Positions 25,663-35,117 of a DNA stretch of 64,000 bases are shown in pieces. A model generated the notes under the pieces. That model did not search any database and had not been told where the DNA came from. It saw only the letters and a list, made by a program, of their open reading frames with translations. The stretch is from positions 2,852,001-2,916,000 of the forward strand of contig CP087563.1 in assembly GCA_020974905.1 (NCBI GenBank), read 5' to 3'. Position 1 is the stretch's first letter. Each line of letters begins with the position of its first letter. Source of the stretch: Planctomycetes bacterium syqfu (GTDB taxonomy: Bacteria; Planctomycetota; Phycisphaerae; Phycisphaerales; Phycisphaeraceae). Both the position numbers and the translations under genes were made by a program.

Positions 25663-28182
25663 TCAGGCAAGTACCGCTTCCTGACAAGGCACGTAGTCGA
25701 TCTGCCCGACATCGATCTGCCCATGCTTCACATCCACCGACACCTCTTCGTCCTTTACGCAGACCAGACCAAAGCCCGTCGCGGTACTCAGGAAGCATTG
25801 AAAGTCACCGGGAATCTGAGGCTTGACGGTGAGCTTCTTATCGATGGCGTCATAGACAATGCCGGTGAGTCCCTGGAGCAAGCCGTAACTCGACAGTGCC
25901 CGGGCATACCAGTGTCCGCATTCGATTTCGTTAAATGGATTCCGGATCACGCCGTTGTATCGATCGCGTGCGGCACGGACAATCGTCAGGCCATGCTCGA
26001 CATGTCCCATCATCATCAGGTGTGATGCAACGTGATACTCGATGCCGGTCCAGACTTCATTGCTGTAAGGAAACGGCAGCGAGATCGCCCCGCCCTTGGG
26101 CCAGGAACAGAGCAGCAGACCGCCTTCCTGGCCACAGGCATACCCACTACGCTGTGGATTGATGTGATCGACCAGGGTGTCTCTGAAGTTGTAACGGAAG
26201 ATGCTTTGCAGATGCGAGTCGAGTTTCGTTTCGTCAATCACACTATCCATACCACTGACCCGACACATCCAATCGCCCAGCACCCCATCGGACAGACACC
26301 CTGTCCCGTATTGATACTTGGGCCCTTCGGCATGGAGTAACGCCAACGCCTCATCGGAATAGTTAATGGGAATCAGGCTGTCATTTGAAAGGTGCGGTGG
26401 CTTGGTGTGCAGATCTTCCCAACGGATTTTCTGAATGAAATACTCACCGTCGTACAGTTGGCTTTCCATGGCCTTGCGACCGCGTTCATAGAGCATGTCA
26501 TAGCGATCCGACTTCTCATCCAGCGCCCCTGCCATGAGGGATGCGGCTTTGAGAGCGCCGAGATAAAACGAGGTACACATGCCATCGGGGCCCCAGAACT
26601 CAATGTCATAGGTGTTGTGATGCGGCTCGACGAGCAGACCCGTTTCATCCGGGTCCCACACCTTGATGCAGTAATCCATTGAAGCCTTGGCGGCCGGCCA
26701 GAGTTTTTTGAGCCACTGTGTGTCACCGCTGATTCGCCAGTCCCGGTAAAGCTTGATGATCCCACCAAGCTGACCATCGGCGGCAGCATGGTATCCAAAC
26801 GTCGTTTCAGTGATCGGCAGGTTACTGCGAAAAGCCTGTTTGCCCTGCTCGTTCTGTGATGGCCCGTACTCCGTTTCACGCAGCGTGCGTTCCAGGTCGG
26901 GAAACAAATGACAGATCGCCTGGGCATAATTCCAGACGTGCGTGCAACTGCCATGGCAGCAACCCGAGTCATCGTGACAACCCTCCCAGGCCCAGAGTCG
27001 GCCGTCATGCTGCCTTAACACCGTGGGGGATTTGAGAATACTCAGGTTGGCTGAAACCGCTTCGAGCACTTCGTCAGGCAACGTGCTTTTGTAAAAAGTC
27101 TCAGAAAACAAGGCACTTTTCTCGCGCAGTTCGTCATGCTTGACCTGCCAGTAGTGTCGGAGCATCGCCCCACTGCCAAAGCGCGAGGCATACCACGGGC
27201 GATAGGTCGCCGGCTCATCGCTGCAACACTTGCCATCATCACAACCGCAATCCGACTCGGCCTCCGGCTTATTGCCAGCCTTCACATCACTGACCGGTAC
27301 AAACCAACTCAGCAGTACCTGCACCGATTGACTTTCCCCCGGATTCAAAGTCAAGGGCACAAACAAACTTCCGCCGGGACTTGGATTGCCATCGGTATAA
27401 CCGCCTTGCGGTGTGGTGTCGCCGGATACGATCTTTTTCATCAGCATCGTCAAACCGTCAAACCAACCCCCACGGAACCAGTTGCAATCCACCTGCGTCT
27501 GATCCGAATCGCACCAGGCGGCAAATTCGCCGTAACCCGCCGGGTCATTCACCGGCGCGCCTTGGGTCATCACAAAGCCCTGACCTTCACCCACAACGTG
27601 AGGTAATGGATCCTCCTTGGCACGAAGGTTCGGTGTAACCATGACATTTTGGTGGGCATGAAACGAATACACCGCTTCAACCGGTTTGTCCGACGTGTTG
27701 GTGAACGTGTACTTAAGCGATGCCACCGGCAAAGATGCACTTTCCGAATCCCCAGGCACAAACGGGCTAAACGCGGTGAGTTGACAGGCCAGGGGCATGT
27801 CATGATGAGTAAAGTCCACCGTAGCAAAGGGAAAGCGCGCGGTAAACGTAGAGGATTCAAACAACGGCAGGCCGTAGGTCTTATTGTAAAATCCGTTGCC
27901 CGAGCTTTGATGATATTTATTGTTACCCGCATCCCAACGCGAACCGAGTTTCCAATCCGGCGGCGGCCCCTCAAGCACGCGCGTGCCGTGTTCCATCCCG
28001 CGAATGTGAATTGTCGAGAATAACAACGGCTCAAAAAAGACACGTGGATTGTGTCGAATCGACACCTGCGCCAACTTGCCCGAGCCCTCCAGACAAATCA
28101 TCCCGGCCCCCATCCCGCCCAGGGGAAAGCCGCTACGCGTTAAGTGTTCGTTGGTGTAACTTTGGTTGTAGGCATGTGCCAT
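25663..28182 (-). CDS. GH116 family glycosidase (glucosylceramidase-like beta-glycosidase)
   Basis: An 839-residue enzyme matching GH116, the retaining beta-glucosidase/beta-xylosidase family that includes GBA2. The N-terminal beta-domain holds SGFPLGGMGAGMICL (residues 17-31). The (alpha/alpha)6 barrel has SCTHVWNYAQ (about 412-421) and HHNTYDIEFWGPDGMC with the expected nucleophile E528. The expected acid/base D632 is in GCLSDGVLGDW. There is no signal peptide, so it acts in the cytoplasm, probably on imported oligosaccharides or glycosides. A short Cys-rich insert (CGCDDGKCC, about 312-320) looks unusual. The ATG at 28182 follows GGAG at nine bases, and a perfect palindrome lies just upstream. 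Confidence 0.88.
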   Translation of the reverse strand: MAHAYNQSYTNEHLTRSGFPLGGMGAGMICLEGSGKLAQVSIRHNPRVFFEPLLFSTIHIRGMEHGTRVLEGPPPDWKLGSRWDAGNNKYHQSSGNGFYNKTYGLPLFESSTFTARFPFATVDFTHHDMPLACQLTAFSPFVPGDSESASLPVASLKYTFTNTSDKPVEAVYSFHAHQNVMVTPNLRAKEDPLPHVVGEGQGFVMTQGAPVNDPAGYGEFAAWCDSDQTQVDCNWFRGGWFDGLTMLMKKIVSGDTTPQGGYTDGNPSPGGSLFVPLTLNPGESQSVQVLLSWFVPVSDVKAGNKPEAESDCGCDDGKCCSDEPATYRPWYASRFGSGAMLRHYWQVKHDELREKSALFSETFYKSTLPDEVLEAVSANLSILKSPTVLRQHDGRLWAWEGCHDDSGCCHGSCTHVWNYAQAICHLFPDLERTLRETEYGPSQNEQGKQAFRSNLPITETTFGYHAAADGQLGGIIKLYRDWRISGDTQWLKKLWPAAKASMDYCIKVWDPDETGLLVEPHHNTYDIEFWGPDGMCTSFYLGALKAASLMAGALDEKSDRYDMLYERGRKAMESQLYDGEYFIQKIRWEDLHTKPPHLSNDSLIPINYSDEALALLHAEGPKYQYGTGCLSDGVLGDWMCRVSGMDSVIDETKLDSHLQSIFRYNFRDTLVDHINPQRSGYACGQEGGLLLCSWPKGGAISLPFPYSNEVWTGIEYHVASHLMMMGHVEHGLTIVRAARDRYNGVIRNPFNEIECGHWYARALSSYGLLQGLTGIVYDAIDKKLTVKPQIPGDFQCFLSTATGFGLVCVKDEEVSVDVKHGQIDVGQIDYVPCQEAVLA

Positions 28183-28198
28183 GTGCAAAAACTCCTAT

Positions 28199-28214
28199 TC
28201 GTGTAATTACACGA
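28199..28214. promoter_or_regulatory. Perfect 16-base palindrome before the GH116 gene
   Basis: TCGTGTAATTACACGA at 28199-28214 is a perfect palindrome 17 bases upstream of the GH116 start, next to its Shine-Dalgarno. It is a good operator candidate for a LacI- or GntR-type regulator. The adjacent AraC gene is a less likely owner because AraC proteins usually bind direct repeats. Confidence 0.6.
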
Positions 28215-28301
28215 TACGCAATCATAACAACAGGTCAAGTCCTCTTGCATTAAAAAAATTCAAAAAATCAAAATGATCAACCCCGGGAGCCAACGCTGTG
28301 A

Positions 28302-29252
28302 TTAGTTGATTTCCCGCCGCCAGTGACTGGGCGTGGTGGACATGATCTGTTTAAAGAGTCGGTTAAAACTTGAGAGGGTTTCAAAGCCGACGGCTTGGCT
28401 GATGTGCAGGATGGATTGGTCGGTGCTGCGTAACATGGATGCTGCCATGCGGATACGCAGGTGCTGCCAGTAGGCTTGCGGACTTTGGCCCAATGTCTTG
28501 GCAAAGCGTTTGCGGAAGTGTGACTCGGACATGTTACACCGCTTGGCCAGCGTGGCGACATCCAGGTGTTCGTGATAATGCGTCGCCATGTACTCCATCG
28601 CAGGTGCCAATCGCTCAAGCAGGTGACGGGGTGACGGACTGTCCGACGCAGTCGAATCAAGTTTGACTTGGGAGTACGCTCGCCGATACAGCAGCAATAT
28701 CTGACAGACCAGGGCGCGGATCATGGTGCTGCGTCCGAGCGTGTTGGCCTGCAACTCCCGGATCAATGCTGTGGTAGCCACGCGCAATGGATCATCAGGT
28801 AAAGTGTTGGTGAGATTGGCAAACCCCAAACCATGCAGCGGGGATGGATCCAGTTCACGCAAGTTTGCATCCAACCGATTCACCAGTGCCAACGGATCGA
28901 AATACACCCACGCCCAGCGGCTGTATGTCCCGGCAAGACTCTGAGCCAGGTGCGGCTCATCCGGGCCGATCAGACTCACACTCCCCTGCTCAAAACTCAT
29001 CACCTTTGAACCCACGATAAACATGCCACTGCCCTCAAAGCAATAGCCCAACTCCCAGCAACCATGTACATGCAAGAGACGAATCGGTGAATCATCATGC
29101 TCATGCGGATAGTGCATCCGAATCGGCAGCGCGTCATCCAACACCATATGCAGAAACCGCACGGGCATCGCAGGCTTTGATCGATTTTCGTCAGATTGTG
29201 ATCGAATCAAGGCAGAATCGCTCATCGCAACACGATACGATTCCTTAACCAT
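28302..29252 (-). CDS. AraC family transcriptional regulator
   Basis: A 316-residue regulator. Residues about 40-160 form a cupin-like sensor (HVHGCWELGYCFEGSG, PHLAQ). The C-terminal 100 residues hold two helix-turn-helix motifs: LDVATLAKRCNMSESHFRKR and ILHISQAVGFETLSSFNRLF. The start is uncertain: ATG 29252 or ATG 29225, neither with a good ribosome site. It is divergent from the ADP-ribosylglycohydrolase gene, 18 bases apart, and lies 119 bases upstream of the GH116 gene on the same strand. It may regulate either. Confidence 0.85.
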   Translation of the reverse strand: MVKESYRVAMSDSALIRSQSDENRSKPAMPVRFLHMVLDDALPIRMHYPHEHDDSPIRLLHVHGCWELGYCFEGSGMFIVGSKVMSFEQGSVSLIGPDEPHLAQSLAGTYSRWAWVYFDPLALVNRLDANLRELDPSPLHGLGFANLTNTLPDDPLRVATTALIRELQANTLGRSTMIRALVCQILLLYRRAYSQVKLDSTASDSPSPRHLLERLAPAMEYMATHYHEHLDVATLAKRCNMSESHFRKRFAKTLGQSPQAYWQHLRIRMAASMLRSTDQSILHISQAVGFETLSSFNRLFKQIMSTTPSHWRREIN

Positions 29253-29270
29253 TTACTCAAGGAGTTTGTC

Positions 29271-30668
29271 ATGTCGGGTTGGGATCCTTTACACAAAATC
29301 GTCGAACACGAAATCACGCTCGCCACCGAAGACGGCAGGGATATTCCCGATGTCAAAGCCTGGCAAGCCAGGCTCAATGATGCCGGTGACGACCCAAAGG
29401 CACTCCAAACGCTGCTCGATCAACTCCTGGCTTTACCCCAGCGAAAAGACGATCCGTACAACGAACCCTCTGACCTTAAAACCATCCAGTCACTTCGTCC
29501 TGCGAAGGTTTCGCTCAAAGCATATACCGAAGATGACGACCAACTTTATGACCGACTCTACGGCGCATGGTTGGGAAGGTGTTGCGGCTGTGCACTGGGT
29601 AAGCCCGTGGAAAATTTCATGTCCCGCAAAGGTGATTTGTCCAGCCGACAGCGTATCAAACAATACCTCACGGCCATCAGTCCCAATGAATTCCCGTTGC
29701 ATGACTACATCCCGCAAACTTCGCCAGCAATTGAAAAGACCGGCCATACCATCTGCAAACCTTCCACCCGCGAACATATCACATTCATGGAGACCGACGA
29801 TGACATTCGCTACACCGTCCTGGGGCAGGTCATTCTCCAAAAGCATGGCATGGACTTCACATCCTGGCATGTCGTCGAAGCCTGGTGGAACCATCTACCC
29901 TACCGCTTTGTCTGCACCGCTGAAACTCAGGCCTATCGCAACCTGGTGATGCGATACCCATTGCACAGTGGCATCCATTTCCCCATGCCCGATGATGCAG
30001 TCGATTGGCAATGGGTCGTCACACATCACAACCCCTACCGTCAATGGATCGGGGCAGACATCCGCGTGGACAGTTGGGGCTATGCCTGCCCCGGTGACCC
30101 GGCCATGGCGGCAGAGTTGGCGTGGCGCGATGCGCGAATCAGTCACGAAAGAAACGGCATCTACGGGGCCATGTTCATGGCAGCCATGATCGCGACCGCC
30201 TTTGTCAGTCAAAATCCGATGACCATCATCCAATCCGGCTTGGCGCAAATTCCCACGACTTGCCGACTCTACGATCAACTGCAAAAGGTCATTGACATCT
30301 GTAGGAAATATGACTGTCAACATACTGCTTTTGAACAGGTCTTTGACCGGATCGAAAAGCTGCTCGGACACTATCATGAAGTCCATACCAACAACAACGC
30401 GGCCGTCGTCGTTGCGGCTTTGCTGCTGGGCCAACATGACTTTGAAAAAGTCATCTGCCTGGCCGTCATGGGTGGCTGGGATACCGACTGCAACGGCGCC
30501 ACGGCCGGTTCGATTTGTGGCGCCATGCTTGGCAGTCAAAAACTACCAACCAAATGGACGAGTAAACTCAACGACACCCTCAACTCCTCCATCATTGACT
30601 ACCACCCCATCGCCATCTCCGAATGTGCCAGGCGTAGTTTGGAAATTGTCCGAAAAGCGAGAGATTGA
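29271..30668 (+). CDS. ADP-ribosylglycohydrolase family protein
   Basis: A 465-residue protein of the DraG/ARH family, which uses two metal ions (usually Mg) to cleave ADP-ribose or related N-glycosidic bonds. Metal ligands are visible in ETDDDIRYT (174-182) and in GGWDTDCNGATAGSICGA near residue 400. The core begins at LYDRLYGAWLGRCCGCALGK after an 85-residue helical extension absent from short members. Planctomycete and Verrucomicrobia relatives sit in sugar gene clusters, so the true substrate may be another nucleoside- or glycoside-like compound; this is inference. AAGGAG precedes the ATG. Confidence 0.87.
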   Translation: MSGWDPLHKIVEHEITLATEDGRDIPDVKAWQARLNDAGDDPKALQTLLDQLLALPQRKDDPYNEPSDLKTIQSLRPAKVSLKAYTEDDDQLYDRLYGAWLGRCCGCALGKPVENFMSRKGDLSSRQRIKQYLTAISPNEFPLHDYIPQTSPAIEKTGHTICKPSTREHITFMETDDDIRYTVLGQVILQKHGMDFTSWHVVEAWWNHLPYRFVCTAETQAYRNLVMRYPLHSGIHFPMPDDAVDWQWVVTHHNPYRQWIGADIRVDSWGYACPGDPAMAAELAWRDARISHERNGIYGAMFMAAMIATAFVSQNPMTIIQSGLAQIPTTCRLYDQLQKVIDICRKYDCQHTAFEQVFDRIEKLLGHYHEVHTNNNAAVVVAALLLGQHDFEKVICLAVMGGWDTDCNGATAGSICGAMLGSQKLPTKWTSKLNDTLNSSIIDYHPIAISECARRSLEIVRKARD

Positions 30669-30681
30669 TACTTCAAGATCA

Positions 30682-31632
30682 TTATATGGAACGTACACTT
30701 TGTCGGTTCACCCAAGTGCAGGGCTTGATTCCACGCTTTGGTGGCTTATCTTTGAAGATGGCACACACGTGCTTGGCAATGTCATCTGCCGGGTAATGCA
30801 TCGTGGTAACCTGATCACACAGTGATGTGAACGTAGGGCTGTCATCGACGCCCAGCACTGACATATCATCGGGAACCTTTATCCCCTGAGAATTGAGCTG
30901 GCGAATAGCCTCCAATGCCAGCCAGTCATTGTGACAAAAAACAGCAGTTATATTGTTGGATTTAATCGTATCTAGCAGCGTCTGCGTGTCGGACTTAACC
31001 ATATGAACCGTATGAAGGCAATGCTTGCGCATCGCTTGTTCGTAACCCTGGGCACGCTGGAGAATGGCTGGTGAATAAGAGGGATAGTCGAGCATCAAAA
31101 TCTGCCGATGTCCACGTTCAATCAAGCCCACAGTGGCATCAAATCCAGTTTGTACTTCATCAGGATGCACGCAATGCAAACCCTCAATACCGGGTGAATG
31201 AATCAGGCTGATTACAGGCAAACTTTTGAGAATCGGTGCTGAGATACTGATGGGCTGATCGATGGGAGGAACCAAGATCAACCCCGCGGACTTTCGGGCT
31301 GCAAAATCACCAACTAACTGTTCGCAGGTTTGAGGCGTATCGTAGGAACAGACATGTAACCGTAAACCCATCGCGATGAGTTGCTGGGATATCGTATGGA
31401 ATAAATCCATAAAAAATACGCTGTTGAGATTATGAACCAAGCCGCCGACGATGATGCTCTTACCTTGCATCATTTCCGTGGCCATCGGGTTGGCCTGATA
31501 ACCATGCTCTGTGGCCACGCGCAAAATCCGCTCGCGTGTCCTGGCGGAAATACCTGCTCGATTATGCAACGCACGATCGACTGTCCCTTGTGACACATGA
31601 CAAAGTCGAGCTAACTCAAGTGATGAAATCAT
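30682..31632 (-). CDS. LacI family transcriptional regulator
   Basis: A 316-residue regulator with the helix-turn-helix ISSLELARLCHVSQGTVDRAL, hinge region HGYQANPMA and a periplasmic-binding-protein-like sugar domain (VPDDMSVLGVDDSPTFTSL). It is on the same strand as the four genes to its right and 94 bases from the last of them, so it may be part of that cupin/oxidoreductase operon or control it. It converges with the ADP-ribosylglycohydrolase gene, 13 bases apart. Confidence 0.87.
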   Translation of the reverse strand: MISSLELARLCHVSQGTVDRALHNRAGISARTRERILRVATEHGYQANPMATEMMQGKSIIVGGLVHNLNSVFFMDLFHTISQQLIAMGLRLHVCSYDTPQTCEQLVGDFAARKSAGLILVPPIDQPISISAPILKSLPVISLIHSPGIEGLHCVHPDEVQTGFDATVGLIERGHRQILMLDYPSYSPAILQRAQGYEQAMRKHCLHTVHMVKSDTQTLLDTIKSNNITAVFCHNDWLALEAIRQLNSQGIKVPDDMSVLGVDDSPTFTSLCDQVTTMHYPADDIAKHVCAIFKDKPPKRGIKPCTWVNRQSVRSI

Positions 31633-31726
31633 TGAGAAAACAATAATCCATAAGCAAGACTATTTCAATCGAGTGACGCGTCCGATACCAATTGTCAGAC
31701 ATGCCGCAACTCAATCAATCATGGAT

Positions 31727-32836
31727 TTAGAGAATAATTGTCTTTTCCGGCCCTTCAACAAAAGCCTCGAAAATTCGTGTCACCATCTTGGCCTGTTCCA
31801 ATGTACCATCGGTCAATGGTTTATCATGCAAAACAGCTAGAACAAGCGCGTTAATCTCGTTATAGAACCCTTGAATGAATGTGCCTTTGTTGTAAAGCTG
31901 TCCCAGTGAGAACTCCGGCTCCCAGATGGCTGACGTCTCGTCGATGGTTCCGGTGAAATAAGTGGGAGCCGACCCATACTGCGTTCCCGGTTCGTAAGGC
32001 GGATTGCGGTCATATCGTAGACGGATATTGTTTTCGATGACGATTCGACGCCCCTTTTGCCCAACGATGATGGTGCTTTCCATCCCGCAGTTGGCAGCCG
32101 CACCGTGAGTCATGGCCAACACCGCCACTGCGCCGCTGTCAAAGGTGAATGTCGCAGCGCCTGCGCCATCTTCGCTGCGTTGATAATGCAATGTCCGGGG
32201 CATTCCCAGCAAGTAAACAAGCAGTGCAGTCGGGTGACAGAGATGATCTAAAAATGCGATGACCGAACTGACTTTTTGCCGATGATGGATATAAGTTTGA
32301 AAATCCGCAAGTTCGGGAATCCGCAACGGGTAGGTCATCGACACCAATTGCGCTTTGCCAAAGTCAGGTTCTGTCATCAATGCCCTGGCTTTGACATTCA
32401 CGGGGAAGAACATTTTTTTCAACCCGGTGACCACCAGGCGATCATGTTTCCGAGCAAGATCTTGTAGCACTTGTAATTCGGACACCGATGCAGCAGGTGG
32501 TTTTTCCATCCAGACATGGACGCCTGCTTTCAAACAGTCTGCTGCGATCTTCGGATAGCACGGTCTTCCCGATGCATCGTAATTGGTCACGATCATCACC
32601 GCATCCAACCCGCCTTGGGCGAGCATTTTGTGATAATCGTCATAAAAAGCCGACGCCCCGAATTGTCGGGCAAATGCCTGGGCTTTTTCGATATCCAGAT
32701 CGCAGACAGCTTGCAATGAAATCGGCAAAAACTGCAAGGTCGCATAAAGGTTGCGAAAGCTGTGACTGCCACAACCGATAAATCCAATGTGTAATACAGG
32801 GTCATCTGAAAGTCGACCGTGATGGTTGATATGCAT
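31727..32836 (-). CDS. Gfo/Idh/MocA family oxidoreductase
   Basis: A 369-residue NAD(P)-dependent oxidoreductase with Rossmann motif HIGFIGCGSHSFRNLY near residue 17 and VWMEKPPAASVSEL near 110, where EKPP replaces the more common EKP(L/F). GLKKMFFPVN follows. The ATG at 32836 has AAGG at seven bases; ATG 32842 is too close to that site. It starts nine bases after the stop of a second oxidoreductase of the same family (32846-33826), so the pair may oxidise and then reduce a sugar through a keto intermediate. Confidence 0.83.
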   Translation of the reverse strand: MHINHHGRLSDDPVLHIGFIGCGSHSFRNLYATLQFLPISLQAVCDLDIEKAQAFARQFGASAFYDDYHKMLAQGGLDAVMIVTNYDASGRPCYPKIAADCLKAGVHVWMEKPPAASVSELQVLQDLARKHDRLVVTGLKKMFFPVNVKARALMTEPDFGKAQLVSMTYPLRIPELADFQTYIHHRQKVSSVIAFLDHLCHPTALLVYLLGMPRTLHYQRSEDGAGAATFTFDSGAVAVLAMTHGAAANCGMESTIIVGQKGRRIVIENNIRLRYDRNPPYEPGTQYGSAPTYFTGTIDETSAIWEPEFSLGQLYNKGTFIQGFYNEINALVLAVLHDKPLTDGTLEQAKMVTRIFEAFVEGPEKTIIL

Positions 32837-32845
32837 GATCATGCC

Positions 32846-33826
32846 TTATACGTTTTGATATTCAATCTTGACTGGTTGATGAAACTTGGCTGATTTGAGA
32901 ATCGCTTCGTAAAGGACCATACTCTTGTAACTCTCATAAATACTTGAACGCGTCTGGTTGGTCTGCTCATTTAATGCTTTAAAGAATGCAACGATTTCCG
33001 CCATGTGTCCCGTCTCATTACCACTATCGCCAGCACTGGTGAAGGTGGGCGGTTCGCGCCATTCCGAAGGTTGATTGTTTTCGGTAATCCGCCATGAACT
33101 GGAATTGTGAATGGTCATAAAATTACCACCGCGCACCGTCAGTTCGACTTCTTCGGTTGGAATGTTAAACGATCGACCGTCTGCAAAGGTCATATTCCCC
33201 ACCGCTCCGCTGGCAAATTTCAAACTCACAGCATAGGCATCCGGTCCCTTGGCAAAGGCAAACACCTCAACCACATCACCAAGCAGGTATAAGGCTAGGT
33301 CGATCGTGTGAATGCAAAAATCAAAAAGAAACATCCGATGCGGTGTATCGTTGCCATACTGTGCTGAGCAATAATCAATCGACATGGCATAGATCTCATC
33401 AGCATGGAACTGTTCAAGCCACTGTCGTGCTCGACTGTAGGCCACGTTGTATCGCTTTTTAAATGCAGTCATACACAACAAGCCGGTCTCCTGAGCAACT
33501 TTAGCCACTTCCAACGTCTCTTGCGCGGTGAGTGCCGGGGGTTTTTCCGTATAGACCGGATATCCCATCTTCAACACTTTTTGCCCCAATTCATAATGCC
33601 CCTTGGGACCGGTGCAGATCATGACACCATCGGGTTTGCATTCATTGAGCATGACCGTGATATCGGTATAGGCTTTGCCCCCAAAGCGATTGGAATTCTG
33701 TCGTGCCTTTTGCTCATCCAGATCACAAACGCCTGCCAATTGCCCCCCAGCCGGTGCGATATACGGGTAAATGCGCCGTGATGATAAATTGCCAGCGCCA
33801 ATGATGCAGATGCGTGGATCACTCAT
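32846..33826 (-). CDS. Gfo/Idh/MocA family oxidoreductase
   Basis: A 326-residue NAD(P)-dependent oxidoreductase. The Rossmann motif is ICIIGAGNLSSRRIYPYI, the sugar-binding domain contains VYTEKPPALTAQE near residue 93, and DFCIHTIDLALYLLGD near 170 carries the family's conserved HxxD-type pair. Its start overlaps the stop of the TIM-barrel isomerase gene by four bases (ATGA), a firm sign of one operon. It likely works with the neighbouring oxidoreductase on the same sugar. Confidence 0.85.
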   Translation of the reverse strand: MSDPRICIIGAGNLSSRRIYPYIAPAGGQLAGVCDLDEQKARQNSNRFGGKAYTDITVMLNECKPDGVMICTGPKGHYELGQKVLKMGYPVYTEKPPALTAQETLEVAKVAQETGLLCMTAFKKRYNVAYSRARQWLEQFHADEIYAMSIDYCSAQYGNDTPHRMFLFDFCIHTIDLALYLLGDVVEVFAFAKGPDAYAVSLKFASGAVGNMTFADGRSFNIPTEEVELTVRGGNFMTIHNSSSWRITENNQPSEWREPPTFTSAGDSGNETGHMAEIVAFFKALNEQTNQTRSSIYESYKSMVLYEAILKSAKFHQPVKIEYQNV

Positions 33827-34611
33827 GATATGACCTCCTGAACCCCGACACTTTGCAGATATGCCAATGCCTCAGCCAACTCGTCAATGAGTCGCTGTGA
33901 CTGTTCACCTTTTAAATCAGTCTCCAATTCAACGACGATATCGCCTTTGTAATTGATTTGTGTCAAATGATCGAAAAGCCCAGCAAAGTCTACCTTACCC
34001 GTACCGTAAGGCACCGACTGGCCATCTGCGTCGATGTCATTGATATGCACCAGCGCGATGCTTTGCCCCAGCAGATCGTAACCTTGCTGCCAACTCACTC
34101 CCACGCGCATGAAGTGTCCGACTTCCAGAAGCGTTTTCATACGCGAATCATTAATGCCTGTGATGATGGCTTTGAAATCTTCCAGGGTGGTGATGGGAGT
34201 TCCCTTGTGGTTTTGCAATACCGGTGTCACCTCAATATTCTCTGCATCAAGTTGATCGAGAAAAGGCGTTGCTCCGCGGATGAAATTTTCTCGCGAATTG
34301 GCCTTGAACAACACAACCTTGACACCAAGTGACTGTGCATACCGAGCCGTTGCTACAGCATGCATCATTGACGACTCAAAATCATCGGTAATCGGTGGCA
34401 GGTGCATGGAAGCAAATGCCATGTTGTGCTGCATAGCCAGTTGTAAATAGTTTTCAGCAGGCTCGTTGATATCCAATGCTGATGATGTGTGCGTGGTAAA
34501 CGCTTCGAACTTGGAAAATCCAAGCCTGCTGTAAACCGCCATGACATCGGCTAATGTCCATTTCCATAGACAGGCCGGAGAAGAGACAAGTTGATGGGTG
34601 GTGATAGGCAT
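33823..34611 (-). CDS. Sugar phosphate isomerase/epimerase-like TIM barrel
   Basis: A 262-residue protein of the xylose isomerase-like TIM-barrel superfamily. ASMHLPPI (near residue 69), TPVLQNHKG (about 143), LLEVGHFM and ALVHINDID match its barrel strands, and the probable metal ligands are the E and H of these motifs. Members isomerise or epimerise sugars or keto-sugars such as inosose. Between a cupin and two Gfo/Idh/MocA enzymes it fits a sugar or cyclitol interconversion pathway. The start at 34611 is preceded by GAGG at seven bases. Confidence 0.82.
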   Translation of the reverse strand: MPITTHQLVSSPACLWKWTLADVMAVYSRLGFSKFEAFTTHTSSALDINEPAENYLQLAMQHNMAFASMHLPPITDDFESSMMHAVATARYAQSLGVKVVLFKANSRENFIRGATPFLDQLDAENIEVTPVLQNHKGTPITTLEDFKAIITGINDSRMKTLLEVGHFMRVGVSWQQGYDLLGQSIALVHINDIDADGQSVPYGTGKVDFAGLFDHLTQINYKGDIVVELETDLKGEQSQRLIDELAEALAYLQSVGVQEVIS

Positions 34612-34643
34612 TGTAAACCTCACTATAAAACATTTCACTGTGT

Positions 34644-35015
34644 TTAATCTGATTCACCAACGGTCTGACGCTCTGCCGAAGAAAAGCAGATCAATAGATG
34701 CGCGTCGTCCTTGCCGACATTACGGGCACCGTGCTTGACGTTGGCTGCAATAGTGATGCTGTCGCCCATGTCCATCGCAAACCAACCTTTGCCGTCGATG
34801 TAATGCTCGATCTGCCCGGAGAGGACATGCAATACCTCTTCGCAGTTGGGATGATAATGAATCGGGTTGGCCGATTGAGGCTTGAGAATACAGCGTCCTA
34901 CGGTCAAACCTGTCGCGCCTGAAAGTTGGCCATGGGCATACCAGTGCAATTGCCCCCAGTCGAATGACTCGACGAACGCCTGGTCAGATTGGATCATGGT
35001 GTAGTTCTTTGGCAT
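34644..35015 (-). CDS. Small cupin-domain protein
   Basis: A 123-residue single cupin. The first cupin motif is NPIHYHPNCEEVLHVLSGQIEHYI, with metal ligands HxH-type and E, and the second is KHGARNVGKDDAHLLICF. Such small cupins act as sugar isomerases or lyases or as ligand-binding proteins. It is the first gene of the leftward operon cupin - TIM barrel - two oxidoreductases, and it faces a divergent XRE-cupin regulator 102 bases away. Confidence 0.83.
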   Translation of the reverse strand: MPKNYTMIQSDQAFVESFDWGQLHWYAHGQLSGATGLTVGRCILKPQSANPIHYHPNCEEVLHVLSGQIEHYIDGKGWFAMDMGDSITIAANVKHGARNVGKDDAHLLICFSSAERQTVGESD

Positions 35016-35076
35016 GGTTCATCCCAATGTCTTGAATTATCGATCACGAACGTGCTAAAATAGTTAACAGTACATT

Positions 35077-35093
35077 ATTCAATCTTGTTGAAT
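35077..35093. promoter_or_regulatory. Inverted repeat in the divergent cupin / XRE-cupin promoter region
   Basis: ATTCAA and TTGAAT (35077-35082 and 35088-35093) around five bases form a palindrome. It lies inside a 102-base divergent region 25 bases before the XRE-cupin start, the expected place for an autoregulated operator. GTTAAC and GTCAAC flank it further out. Confidence 0.5.
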
Positions 35094-35117
35094 TAAAGTC
35101 AACTAAATGGAAAAAAA

